Assembly: GCF_030518215.1 (NCBI RefSeq)
Contig: NZ_JAULRT010000062.1
Coordinates: 620,001-684,000 of the forward strand
Length of the DNA stretch: 64,000 nucleotides
Reading direction: 5' to 3'
From: Gilvimarinus algae
GTDB lineage: Bacteria; Pseudomonadota; Gammaproteobacteria; Pseudomonadales; Cellvibrionaceae
Shown here in pieces: positions 9,901-17,139 of this stretch; the first letter of the stretch is position 1; each line of letters begins with the position of its first letter. The translations under genes were made by a program, and so were the position numbers. The notes beneath the pieces are model-generated. The model was not told where the DNA came from. It worked only from the letters and a program-made list of their open reading frames with translations, and ran no database searches.

Positions 9901-11313
9901 CGCGTGAAAGAGCGGGTACTGAAAAACCCCGAACAAGAGAATATGGCGCAAGCCGTCTACGACTATGATTTGGTCGGTGATATCGAAACCATTGATACCG
10001 AACACGGCCTGTACAGTTTTGGTTACGACAGCTTGTATCGGTTAACCGAGGCTGACTACCCTGTAGAGGTGGCGGCGAATGATGAAAGTTTTGGTTACGA
10101 CGGTGTGGGCAACCGCACGTCTCACACCCTGGCGCCGGAGTCGGTGGATTCCGAACACATTGAGTCCACCTACAACGCACAAAACCAGCTGGTCCGCCAA
10201 ACAAAAAATGGTGAGGTCACCACCTTTACCTATAACGACAATGGTCATACGGCCAGCAAAACCACGCCACAGGAGACAGTCGAGTACGTCTATAATCGTG
10301 AGGAACGGCTGATCGCCGTTAAGCGCGATGGCGTTGTGGTGGGCGAGTACGCCTATGACCTGCTCGGCCGGCGCATCAAAAAAACCGCGAATGGTAAGAC
10401 TACCTGGTTTCTGTATACCGACGAAGGCCTCGCGGCGGAGTACGACGCCTCGGGCAACTTGGTCGCTGAGTACCAGTTTACTCCCTACAGCACCTGGATG
10501 ACCGACCCGCTGATGCAGCGCCGAGGTGGGCAGGTGTATTACTACCAGAACGATCACTTGGGTACGCCCCAGCGCATGGTGGATACCACAGGGCAGGTGG
10601 TGTGGGAAGCTCGGTATGAGGCGTTTGGTAAGGCGACTCTCGTTACTGAACTTGTAGAGAATAATTTGAGGTTTCCTGGGCAGTATTTTGATGGGGAGAC
10701 TGGGCTGCATCATAATTATCATAGATATTACATGACATCTATTGGTCGGTATTTAAGGGCTGATCCACTTGGAATGGCGGCAGGTCTTAATAATTATATT
10801 TATACAGATTCGTCTCCTTTAAGGTACTTTGATCCTCTTGGTTTGGATAAGTGGGATCTAAATGGTAGAGGCGATACAAGCGTTTGTGAATATTACGATG
10901 AACGTATGGAGGAAACGTGCGGAGACCTTCAGGATTATTACGAAACAGCAGGAAAAATATGTCGTGGGGATCGAATAGATGTGAATACTATTATGGATGC
11001 AGGTATAGGATCGGCTTGGGCTCTAGACTCAACCGATCTCTCTCAGAGCGAGATATATGATCAAATTAGAAGTGATTTAATTAGTGCTGATTCTAGATTA
11101 GTAGAAATTTATGGTAGCAATGCTATTACTGGAAACATGATAGATTCATACCATGATGAAGCGTTCGATAAAGCAGGTATTGGTTCGGGCTTTTATGGCG
11201 GAAATCTTTGGCCTCAAGGAGTTTTCCCAAACCCAGTACCTTTTGATGACGAGGGAAAGTCAAATCTTGATCCTAGAAACCTATTGCCATCGAATGATGA
11301 ATGCTCATGCTGA
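6910..11313 (+). CDS. Secreted RHS/YD-repeat protein with a variable C-terminal tip
   Basis: The protein has 1467 residues from the ATG at 6910, which follows a good ribosome site (ggagtgag) and gives a clean signal peptide (MNTIWNPSRLYKATLVLLL, ending near VLAKA). Dozens of YD repeats (for example YDYDTYGNLTQITDP) run from about residue 140 to 1250. They end in the RHS core signature (GRYLRADPLG, then FDPLGL at about 1306-1312). The last 155 residues form a distinct tip with five cysteines that I do not recognise. A cysteine-rich insert lies near residues 390-420. GC content falls sharply from about base 10,640, just before the core motif ends, as is typical of exchanged RHS tips. RHS proteins form a shell that carries a C-terminal effector, so the tip may be a toxin or a binding domain. 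The Sec signal suggests export to the periplasm or surface rather than T6SS delivery. Confidence 0.88.
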   Translation: MNTIWNPSRLYKATLVLLLSLATTEVLAKAGVTSNQASPHYSEAENLETFEDMRVKVLGGSVRMTRRWTGTQWVWNARWNGVSHGGGTSLAAELEQRINNNEISPADLQEPIEPPGRLFRASQAYVISHTSETETVYENRLKRFIAHTGEGYHWYDYHGNHIDYDRFGRMIAYRDKNGVQVTLNRDVNGYIQSVADHHGNTVITYTWEADPTQVPRQNLQGASYQPQRLKRLTDYTGRFVEYEYNADSQLLALTDVLGQKWQFHYGDNAVLTGITDPDERTTHYDIDFQGRVMSVIDSDGKGVYYTYNYDESKNRYYRSEEHTSGKVVELWFDQVGLLLSKSVNGEQEFSNSVTASNGSLGSDFLVEYYAAQFWEKYRNQTLIERHLVSCRAYNSNKCACLIDPNVSCPPPEEPAEPSLPGDLAEKKGLYIKYRLSEDARGRKTYTEYDQWGNRTKTTYPDGTSETATWDHRYSQPLSRTDERGTITSYEYDNTGNLLTLIEAQGTPDQRTTRYAYDEYGQLRELTTGESAAGNTELATTYYDYDTYGNLTQITDPMGHITTYSDYDALGNAGIMKDGRAHALNTTDQWLYDYDAAGNLLTLTIPTGDQELYRYSPAGDLRSVTSAAGVHYDIDTNAQSLPISLTDAKDQVSRLEYDGHYRLSGVVDAMGHSNRLEYNHRDQPVKVTDGEGNETTLAYEKTQLKHILYPTFKTELDYDARERVRQQNHIANGQNHYVKFGYDKAGNRTRHTDAKNQTESYVYDRLNRIVAINDAEEGETLFAYDARDNLLSVTDPEGRVTEFHYNLNNQRTQEIKPTGSRRYEYDVNGNQTAHITPMGEVTRMQYDAANRLVASELFASTEQAQPVKRVTYNVAGRDRYTGYQQSLGTDAANRTADIIALSGSYTYNGLGQVTSVTVNFGAFSKSYQYTYYPNGLKKTYTNPEGVTYTYYYNKNNQFAALHIPGAGQISHTNFQWMQPQTIVFPGGGQVQLSYEDFQRVKERVLKNPEQENMAQAVYDYDLVGDIETIDTEHGLYSFGYDSLYRLTEADYPVEVAANDESFGYDGVGNRTSHTLAPESVDSEHIESTYNAQNQLVRQTKNGEVTTFTYNDNGHTASKTTPQETVEYVYNREERLIAVKRDGVVVGEYAYDLLGRRIKKTANGKTTWFLYTDEGLAAEYDASGNLVAEYQFTPYSTWMTDPLMQRRGGQVYYYQNDHLGTPQRMVDTTGQVVWEARYEAFGKATLVTELVENNLRFPGQYFDGETGLHHNYHRYYMTSIGRYLRADPLGMAAGLNNYIYTDSSPLRYFDPLGLDKWDLNGRGDTSVCEYYDERMEETCGDLQDYYETAGKICRGDRIDVNTIMDAGIGSAWALDSTDLSQSEIYDQIRSDLISADSRLVEIYGSNAITGNMIDSYHDEAFDKAGIGSGFYGGNLWPQGVFPNPVPFDDEGKSNLDPRNLLPSNDECSC

Positions 11314-11322
11314 AGGTTAATT

Positions 11323-11688
11323 ATGTTCTATTTCTTTAAAATTATTTTTTGGCTTATTCTTTTGTTGTTTTATGCCCTTATTTCTGTTTTTGTTTTTTTG
11401 TCGCTTGGGGAGTCAGAGGTTTTGGTTGTCTTAAGACATGTGGTGTTTGTGTTGGGGTTTTTTCCATTACTTTCATGGTCTTTTTTTCTTCTTTTGAAGA
11501 ATCCGATTTTTGACAAATCTATTTTTTTGTTTTGTATTTTTATATCATTTTTTCACTTCTTTGTGTTTGCGGTATCCTCTCATAACGATGGTTATACATA
11601 TTGGTCTGTTCAGTTTCTTGAGGCGTTTATGGTTTTTGTTTTTTTTATCTTTAGATTCAGGAAAAAATTACAGATTCATAATAGGTGA
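11323..11688 (+). CDS. Small multi-pass membrane protein, possible immunity partner of the RHS tip
   Basis: A 121-residue, very hydrophobic protein with about four predicted membrane segments (near residues 3-27, 35-57, 67-86 and 95-110), rich in Phe, Leu and Val, with a basic tail. It starts 9 bp after the RHS stop codon and has a GAAGG ribosome site. Its base composition is far more AT-rich than that of the window, matching the RHS tip. Position, size and composition fit a membrane immunity protein for a toxin acting in the periplasm or inner membrane, but I recognise no family and this is inference. Its TGA stop lies inside the first copy of the RAYT-associated repeat, so the natural 3' end may have been replaced when the element inserted. 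Confidence 0.6.
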   Translation: MFYFFKIIFWLILLLFYALISVFVFLSLGESEVLVVLRHVVFVLGFFPLLSWSFFLLLKNPIFDKSIFLFCIFISFFHFFVFAVSSHNDGYTYWSVQFLEAFMVFVFFIFRFRKKLQIHNR

Positions 11689-11863
11689 CAGATTTATTTT
11701 CCGTCACTTAACAAATAAAAGGTGACAGATTTATTTTCTATCGCTTGATTTTGTAGGGAAAAGGATAATAAAAGGTGACAGATTTATTTTCCACTGCTTA
11801 AACAATAAAAGGTGACAGATTTATTTTTCACCGCTTGATTTTGTAGGGAAAGTTGCGTTTCAG
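11684..11863 (+). repeat. Two tandem 90-bp units carrying four REP-like repeats
   Basis: The motif GGTGACAGATTTATTTT occurs at 11684, 11721, 11774 and 11811. The spacing of 37, 53 and 37 bp shows that a 90-bp unit (11684-11773) was duplicated (11774-11863); both units also share a segment containing GATTTTGTAGGGAAA. The first copy ends in CGTCAC, so it can fold as GTGAC/GTCAC; the other copies have decayed right arms. The same motif recurs inverted at 12570 and 16546, direct at 17061, and as a perfect palindrome at 16465-16489. The repeats lie directly upstream of a RAYT gene and are probably its recognition sites. Confidence 0.85.
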
Positions 11864-11875
11864 GGAGGAGGCGAT

Positions 11876-12574
11876 ATGCCGAGGCGGGCGAGGGTGATTG
11901 TGCCGGGTTTGCCGCATCATATAGTGCAGCGTGGTCATAACAGGGATGTGGTGTTTATTGAGGATCGGGATTATGAATACTATCTCGATAACTTAGCGGA
12001 GTGGAAAGCGTTTTTCGGTTTGCAGGTGTATAGCTATTGCCTGATGACCAATCATGTACATTTAATCGTTGGGGCGAATGACTGCCCTGGCGATATTGGC
12101 CGCTTGATGAAGCGGCTGGCGGGTAGGCAAACACGATTTGTCAATAAGATGGAGGGGCGTACCGGCTCCTTGTGGGAAAGTCGGTACAAAATTAGCCCTA
12201 TTGAGACGGATGCCTATTTGTTGCAGTGCAGTCGTTATGTAGAGCTAAATCCCGTAAAGGCACGCATGGTGTCGCGGGCTGAGGACTACCGGTGGTCCAG
12301 TTATCGCGCCCGTATTGGGCTAGAACCTTGCGAGTGGTTGGATACATCGCCCGTATTTGAGGCCCTAGGTAAGAGTGTAAAGGCTCAAATAACGAATTAC
12401 GCTGGTTTTGTGAATAAGGCGAAAGAAGCAAAGAGTGAAGAGGCGTTTATAAGGGGCGCGGTGGAGCGGAATCAGTTGACTGGCTCCCACGCTTTTATCG
12501 ACGAGGTTGAAAGAAGAACGGGTGTTCGGGTGGAGTACAGAAGTCGAGGGCGGCCACCGAGCACGAGAGAATAA
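11876..12574 (+). CDS. REP-associated tyrosine transposase (RAYT, Y1_Tnp/IS200-like)
   Basis: A 232-residue HUH endonuclease of the TnpA-REP family. The metal-binding motif NHVHLIV (His60 and His62) and the catalytic-tyrosine helix motif YVELNPVKA (Tyr121) are both intact, and the N-terminal PRRARVIVPGLPHHIVQRG is characteristic of the family. RAYTs cut and rejoin single-stranded DNA at REP hairpins and are thought to mobilise them. The ATG at 11876 follows a strong site (GGGAGGAGG). Four REP-like repeats precede it and an inverted copy overlaps its stop codon, so the module spans about 11684-12584. It sits between the RHS/immunity pair and another secreted-protein gene. It looks complete and potentially active. 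Confidence 0.93.
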   Translation: MPRRARVIVPGLPHHIVQRGHNRDVVFIEDRDYEYYLDNLAEWKAFFGLQVYSYCLMTNHVHLIVGANDCPGDIGRLMKRLAGRQTRFVNKMEGRTGSLWESRYKISPIETDAYLLQCSRYVELNPVKARMVSRAEDYRWSSYRARIGLEPCEWLDTSPVFEALGKSVKAQITNYAGFVNKAKEAKSEEAFIRGAVERNQLTGSHAFIDEVERRTGVRVEYRSRGRPPSTRE

Positions 12575-12584
12575 ATCTGTCCCC
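12570..12584 (-). repeat. Inverted REP-like repeat at the right end of the RAYT module
   Basis: AATAAATCTGTCCCC is the reverse complement of the GG(T/G)GACAGATTTATT repeat found to the left of the RAYT gene. Together they bracket the transposase in opposite orientation, so this probably marks the right boundary. The TAA stop of the transposase (12572-12574) lies inside it. Confidence 0.8.
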
Positions 12585-12611
12585 CATTTAAAAGAAAAGC
12601 ATGGTTGCATT

Positions 12612-15600
12612 ATGACAGGACGTTTGGCGTTAAAATTAGTGGCTATGATCGCGTGGTTTTCATGCGTGGCCTCTCATACAGCGATTGCGCAGGAGGAGCT
12701 CTGCGCCGAAGTTAAAATTGAAATCAAACAGGAGCTGACCTTTGAGCGCCAGGGTTTTGAGGCTCTGATGCGTATAGAGAACTCGCTGGATACGGTGCCG
12801 ATTGAGAATATCGACATTGAGGTTCTGTTTGAGGACGGGCTTGGCCAGCCGGTGGTAGCCACTTCCAATACCAGTGCAGGCAACGCCAGCTTTTTTATCC
12901 GCTTGGACGCTACCCGGGAGGTCAGTGACTTAACTGAGGGCCAGGCCGGCGCCGTCAGTGGGGGGCGCATTGCGCCCAACCAAATAGGCGAAATCCGTTG
13001 GCTGATTATTCCAACCGCCAACGCCGCCGGCAACTCGGCAAACGGCAAGCTGTTCTTTGTCGGTGCCCAATTGAGTTACCGCTACGGCGGTAAATCGGAA
13101 AGCCTGAAGGTGGCGCCCGACAGCATTGTGGTGAAACCCCAGCCGGCCCTGACCCTGGATTATTTTTTGACCCGTGAAGTTATTGCCGATGACGCCTTTA
13201 CCACGTCCGTAGAGGCCCCCGAGCCTTATACCCTGGGCGTGCGGGTAGCCAACTCCGGCTACGGCTGGGCGGGCGATGTGCAGATTGAGTCGGCGCAGCC
13301 CACGATTGTCGAGAACGAACAGGGCTTGGCCATCGATTTCACCATTTTGGGCAGTTACGTCGGCAATGCACCGGCGGCGCCTACGCTTACGGCGGACTTT
13401 GGTGATATCGCTCCTCAGCAGGTCGCAATGGCCCGCTGGTTGATGCAAAGTAGCTTGTCGGGCGAATTTACAGCGTTTACGGCGAGCTTTACTCATGCCG
13501 ATGAGTTAGGAGGTGAGCTAACCTCCTTATTGCAGGCCACCAGCGCCCGCTTTTTGCTGCGTGACGTGGTGGTAGACAGTATCGGGCGCGACGCGGTGCG
13601 GGATTTTCTGGCGTATAACGAGCACAACGAGCTGTTTGTGTACGAGTCTGAGAATACCGGTCTGCACGAATCGCTGTGCAGCAATTGCATGCCTGTCGAG
13701 GTGCAGCAAGGCGCGCTGCAAGCGGCTGGGCAGAGTCACCGGCTGCGCTATGAGGCGGTACCCGGTGTGACCTACACGAAGGTTGCCGACCCCTACCGTG
13801 GCGGGAAGACACTCTCTCGCGTTGTGCGATCCGATGGCAAGCTTCTCAACCCGCAAAATGCCTGGCTCTCCAAAGAGCGAGCGGAAGACAACCGCACATT
13901 TGATTATTTTGTTCACGTTTTCGATACGCAGAGCACCGGCGAGTATACCCTGCATTGGGGGGGCGATCCGATAGATGTGCCTCAACCCCCCGTACTGGGC
14001 TTTTTGCCCGATCGCGTGACCCATGAGCAGGGGCAGGTGGGGTTTATCGTGCGCGCCTCTGACCCGAACAACACTACGCCTATGCTCTCGGTAGAGCAGA
14101 TGCCAGCCGGGGCGAGCTTCACCGATGCCGGCGATGGGACCGGCAGTTTTCAGTGGACACCGGCGATGGGTCAAAGCGGCGTTTATGCGCTGACGTTTCG
14201 CGCCAGCGATGGTGAGCTCAGCGCAAGCCAAAGCCTCACAATTCGTGTTCATCCGCACAATGATACCGACGGGGACGGTATGGATGATGATTGGGAAATG
14301 GAGCACTTTGGCACCTTGGATCGCGATGGCACCGGTGATTTTGACGGTGATGGCCGCTCAGACTTGCAAGAGTTTTTAGATGGCACTGAGCCCACGTTGG
14401 CGGAAGTTGTGCCGGGCGAGCCACAGGTTCTCTCGCCCGCGTTCAATGCCGAGGTTCTTGAGGGCGGGCAGGCCCCCTGGCTGACAGAATTGGTTGTAAC
14501 CAACGGCGAACACAGTGATTTCATTGGCGCGGTAGTGGTGCTGTTTGAGGTTTATGGCGATGAAGCCATGACCGAGTTGCACGCGGCTGCCAGCGTGCCT
14601 GAGGGGCCCTTGACCACTTCGGTCCAACTGACGGAGCAGCATCTGGGCGATGGCGAGGCGTTTGCTGATAATACCCTGTATTACTGGCGCGCCCGTGCCG
14701 TCTCCCAGCAAAATCCGGGGTTCTCCAGTGCCTGGGTTGGCAGCCGCTATTTTATTAACGGCGCGAACGATGCGCCGGTTGCGCCGGCCATCAACAGCCC
14801 GGCCGATGGTGGCGAGGTGGACGGGCCGCAGGTCACCCTGAGTGTCGCTAACGGCTCTGACATCGACAGGGATTATCTGTACTACAGCTTTACACTCTAC
14901 GCCGACACTAACCTGGATGAGCCTGTGGCCGAGCTGCTTGCCACTGAGGAGGGCGAGCAGGGCGTCACCCGCTGGACGGTACCCAAGCGGTTGAGTGGTG
15001 GCCAGGGCTATGTGTGGCGGGTGATAGTAGAAGACGAGCACGGCTTATCGGCCTCCTCGCCCTGGGCCTCTTTTACGCTGTCCGGCACCAGCGACAATCC
15101 GGCCCCTTTGCCGCCTGTGCCGCTGTCCCCGGCCGATGGCTCAGAAATCACGGCTTCTCTGACGCCCGTTGCTTTGCAGGTAACAAATGGTAGTGACCCG
15201 CAGAATCAACCGCTGAGCTACTGGTTTGAGCTGGATACGGTACCTAGTTTTGACAGCCCGGCAAAGGTTGCCTCTGGCGCGGTCAGCGAATCTGCAGAGG
15301 TCACGCATTGGGTAACACCGGATTTAGCGAATAACACCACCTATTACTGGAGGGTAAAAGCCGATAACGGTCAAAAGACCAGCGACTGGGTGGAAGCCGG
15401 GTTTTCGGTCAACGTCGAGGCGCACAACCGAGCGCCCGCTATACCCACTCTAAACGGTCCGCTTGACGGCGTAACACTCGACAGCGTCAGGCCCTATTTT
15501 GAGCTGAACCCGGTGCAAGACCCCGAAGGCTTAGAAGTGACCTATGAGTTTGAGCTGTACGCAGACGCTGCTCTGACCACTTTGGAATCGTCTCATGCTG

Positions 15601-16124
15601 CCGATGAACCTTATTGGCAGCTGGACTCATCACTCATTACCCGCGTGCCCTATTACTGGCGCTATCGCGCGTCAGACCCCGCCGGCAATACTCTTGGGTG
15701 GGCCGGGCCTTTTAGCTTTGTCATTGTCGCTGCGCAGCAGAACCAGCCGCCGACCTTTCAGTTTCTCAAGCCCAAAGGCAAAGTAAAGATACACACCGGT
15801 GCCAAGGTGCTGATCCAGTGGCAGGACTCAGACCCTGACAGCAGCGCGCAGATCAATCTTTATTACCGCAGAGGGGGGCACGAGCGTGTCTTGCTGGAGA
15901 GCGACTTACCGGAGGATGCGGACGGCGACCATGACAGCTTTACCTGGAAGCCCGGGCGATTAAGCCCCGGTAAATACTCGCTTGAAGCGGAAATCTTTGA
16001 CGAAGATCACCGGATAGAAATTGGCCCATGGGGGCATATCATCGTCAAGCCCTGGACGTGTCAACGCAAGCCCTCCGCGCGCGAAGTGCAAAACGGAGAA
16101 AGCGACAAGCCCTGTGTTAATTAG
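12612..16124 (+). CDS. Large secreted Ig-like/fibronectin-like protein with Asp-rich calcium-binding repeats
   Basis: The protein has 1170 residues from the ATG at 12612, chosen because it gives a signal peptide (MTGRLALKLVAMIAWF, ending near TAIAQ). An upstream in-frame start at 12507 would overlap the transposase. After several beta-rich modules comes a cadherin/putative-Ig-like domain (about residues 455-545), then an Asp-rich stretch (DTDGDGMDDDW and DFDGDGRSDLQEF, about 550-590) typical of thrombospondin type 3 or EF-hand-like calcium sites. Three or more FnIII-like modules follow, each containing a variant of 'YYWR'. It resembles the giant protein at the left edge in style and lies beyond the RHS gene, so all three may form one surface locus. 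The RAYT module now separates it from the RHS gene and may have altered its promoter. Ligand and role are unknown. Confidence 0.82.
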   Translation: MTGRLALKLVAMIAWFSCVASHTAIAQEELCAEVKIEIKQELTFERQGFEALMRIENSLDTVPIENIDIEVLFEDGLGQPVVATSNTSAGNASFFIRLDATREVSDLTEGQAGAVSGGRIAPNQIGEIRWLIIPTANAAGNSANGKLFFVGAQLSYRYGGKSESLKVAPDSIVVKPQPALTLDYFLTREVIADDAFTTSVEAPEPYTLGVRVANSGYGWAGDVQIESAQPTIVENEQGLAIDFTILGSYVGNAPAAPTLTADFGDIAPQQVAMARWLMQSSLSGEFTAFTASFTHADELGGELTSLLQATSARFLLRDVVVDSIGRDAVRDFLAYNEHNELFVYESENTGLHESLCSNCMPVEVQQGALQAAGQSHRLRYEAVPGVTYTKVADPYRGGKTLSRVVRSDGKLLNPQNAWLSKERAEDNRTFDYFVHVFDTQSTGEYTLHWGGDPIDVPQPPVLGFLPDRVTHEQGQVGFIVRASDPNNTTPMLSVEQMPAGASFTDAGDGTGSFQWTPAMGQSGVYALTFRASDGELSASQSLTIRVHPHNDTDGDGMDDDWEMEHFGTLDRDGTGDFDGDGRSDLQEFLDGTEPTLAEVVPGEPQVLSPAFNAEVLEGGQAPWLTELVVTNGEHSDFIGAVVVLFEVYGDEAMTELHAAASVPEGPLTTSVQLTEQHLGDGEAFADNTLYYWRARAVSQQNPGFSSAWVGSRYFINGANDAPVAPAINSPADGGEVDGPQVTLSVANGSDIDRDYLYYSFTLYADTNLDEPVAELLATEEGEQGVTRWTVPKRLSGGQGYVWRVIVEDEHGLSASSPWASFTLSGTSDNPAPLPPVPLSPADGSEITASLTPVALQVTNGSDPQNQPLSYWFELDTVPSFDSPAKVASGAVSESAEVTHWVTPDLANNTTYYWRVKADNGQKTSDWVEAGFSVNVEAHNRAPAIPTLNGPLDGVTLDSVRPYFELNPVQDPEGLEVTYEFELYADAALTTLESSHAADEPYWQLDSSLITRVPYYWRYRASDPAGNTLGWAGPFSFVIVAAQQNQPPTFQFLKPKGKVKIHTGAKVLIQWQDSDPDSSAQINLYYRRGGHERVLLESDLPEDADGDHDSFTWKPGRLSPGKYSLEAEIFDEDHRIEIGPWGHIIVKPWTCQRKPSAREVQNGESDKPCVN

Positions 16125-16458
16125 CCCATGAGCTGATGGTTGATTGTATACAGGTGGCGAAGTTTTCAGTTTTTCTGTTTGCCAGTCAAAACGGGTATGG
16201 GCGTTGGTGCATCGTTCATTTCTGGTATGTATGTGGGTGGTGAAATTCTTGATTGTGAAGAATTATATTCGGGCGGTCGCTTTGTTAAACCGATTGCTAG
16301 AAATGTTCGAGCATATAAGTTTCTTTTTTAAATAGTGGCCTTAACAAGCTAAAGACAAAACAGCTCAGATTTTGGTATCTACTAATGAGAGTCGAGACGA
16401 TTGTGTTTTTGTAGTGCGCGGCGGGCTGTATTGTGTCGATTCGCTTAAGTGAGATCAA

Positions 16459-16495
16459 CAAAGAGGTGACGGATATATTATTCGTCACCTCTTTG
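16459..16495. repeat. Perfect 13-bp palindrome, intact form of the REP-like repeat
   Basis: CAAAGAGGTGACG (16459-16471) pairs perfectly with CGTCACCTCTTTG (16483-16495) around an 11-nt AT-rich loop. The core at 16465-16489 has the same length and spacing as the repeats beside the RAYT (GGTGAC, an AT-rich middle, then CGTCAC). This suggests that it shows the undegraded hairpin of the family. It could also act as a bidirectional transcription stop, though no T-run follows. Confidence 0.8.
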
Positions 16496-16545
16496 CGGGT
16501 AATACTGTTGTCGAGTGAAAAGCATTTTTGGTTTGCCGGTATAAA

Positions 16546-16560
16546 AATAAATCTGTCCCC
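16546..16560 (-). repeat. Inverted REP-like repeat
   Basis: AATAAATCTGTCCCC is identical to the repeat at the right end of the RAYT module (12570-12584). It precedes the orphan gene 16637-17065, which is bounded on its other side by a direct copy at 17061. The orphan therefore sits between two inward-facing element ends. Confidence 0.8.
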
Positions 16561-16636
16561 TTTTTTGTTTATCCATTTTTTCGATATAAGACCTTTCGGG
16601 TAAGATTACAAACCTAACGATTACTAAAGGAAACAA

Positions 16637-17065
16637 ATGCGATTTTTGATCACCCTTCTGTTTATTAGTGTCAGGTGTTACTCAACTGATATATATGAAA
16701 GTCGAGTCAAAAATATTGATTATTTACAGCTAATCGAAAATCATATAGATGTGTCAATGCTAAGTGAGGGAAACAATTATTCGGTTTTCGTCAATTTTAA
16801 GAAAGGCATTCCATGTGAAGTTAATAACTGGTTAGGTTATGCTCTTTTGAACGAAAGAGCTAGTGTTGGACCGTACGAAATCTTTAGAAACGACAATATG
16901 TTTTTTATTCGATTAAGGAATGATTATAAAAAGAGAATATACATAGACTTGGTTTGCAAGCCTGGAAGTGATCTCGATATATATAGGGTGAATGTATTGC
17001 TTGAAGGTTGGAATAACTCTAATGTTACTTCATGGAAGGCTTGGAAGACCGCGCAAAAAAGGTGA
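16637..17065 (+). CDS. Hypothetical exported protein, AT-rich orphan
   Basis: A 142-residue protein whose N-terminus (MRFLITLLFISVRCYS) looks like a signal peptide or a lipoprotein-like segment. A ribosome site (AAAGGAAACAA) lies just before the ATG. The rest is soluble with mixed charge and no motif I recognise. Its composition is strongly AT-rich compared with both flanks, like the candidate immunity gene at 11323, which suggests recent acquisition. Its TGA stop is provided by the REP-like repeat at 17061, so the original C-terminus may be lost. It could be an orphan immunity protein left from an earlier RHS tip; that is speculation based on size, composition and location. Confidence 0.55.
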   Translation: MRFLITLLFISVRCYSTDIYESRVKNIDYLQLIENHIDVSMLSEGNNYSVFVNFKKGIPCEVNNWLGYALLNERASVGPYEIFRNDNMFFIRLRNDYKKRIYIDLVCKPGSDLDIYRVNVLLEGWNNSNVTSWKAWKTAQKR

Positions 17066-17078
17066 CAGATTTATTTTC
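17061..17078 (+). repeat. Direct REP-like repeat upstream of the decayed RAYT
   Basis: GGTGACAGATTTATTTTC matches the four copies at 11684-11828. The following sequence up to the truncated RAYT (TTTTGGAGGGAAAAGATTGCG, slightly altered, then TTTCAGGGAGGAGGCG) also matches the leader of the intact RAYT, so this is the left end of a second element copy. Confidence 0.85.
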
Positions 17079-17139
17079 CATCACTTAGTTTTGCACTTAG
17101 TTTTGGAGGGAAAAGATTGCGTTTCAGGGAGGAGGCGGT

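Larger units (their letters stand above)
16125..16636. other. Gene-free stretch with REP-like repeats
   Basis: About 510 bp between the large Ig-like protein gene and an AT-rich orphan gene. Two short overlapping frames (from 16140 and 16144) have no recognisable content and I do not count them as genes. The stretch contains the perfect palindrome at 16459-16495 and the inverted REP-like repeat at 16546-16560, listed separately. It looks like scar tissue from insertion and decay. Confidence 0.6.

Noticed and set aside
9274-10005. Long minus-strand frames inside the RHS gene
   Set aside because: They are antisense shadows produced by repetitive YD codons; they have no ribosome sites, no family content and many hydrophobic low-complexity stretches.
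11684-11830. CRISPR-like array
   Set aside because: Repeats are only about 17 bp, the spacing alternates between 37 and 53 bp, and the units are a 90-bp duplication next to a RAYT; no cas genes are present.
12507-12611. Upstream extension of the Ig-like protein
   Set aside because: It overlaps the RAYT coding sequence and repeat, and hides the signal peptide that begins at 12612.
16140-16335. Two overlapping 63-codon frames
   Set aside because: They overlap in different frames, have no recognisable features or clear ribosome site, and lie in repeat-scarred DNA.
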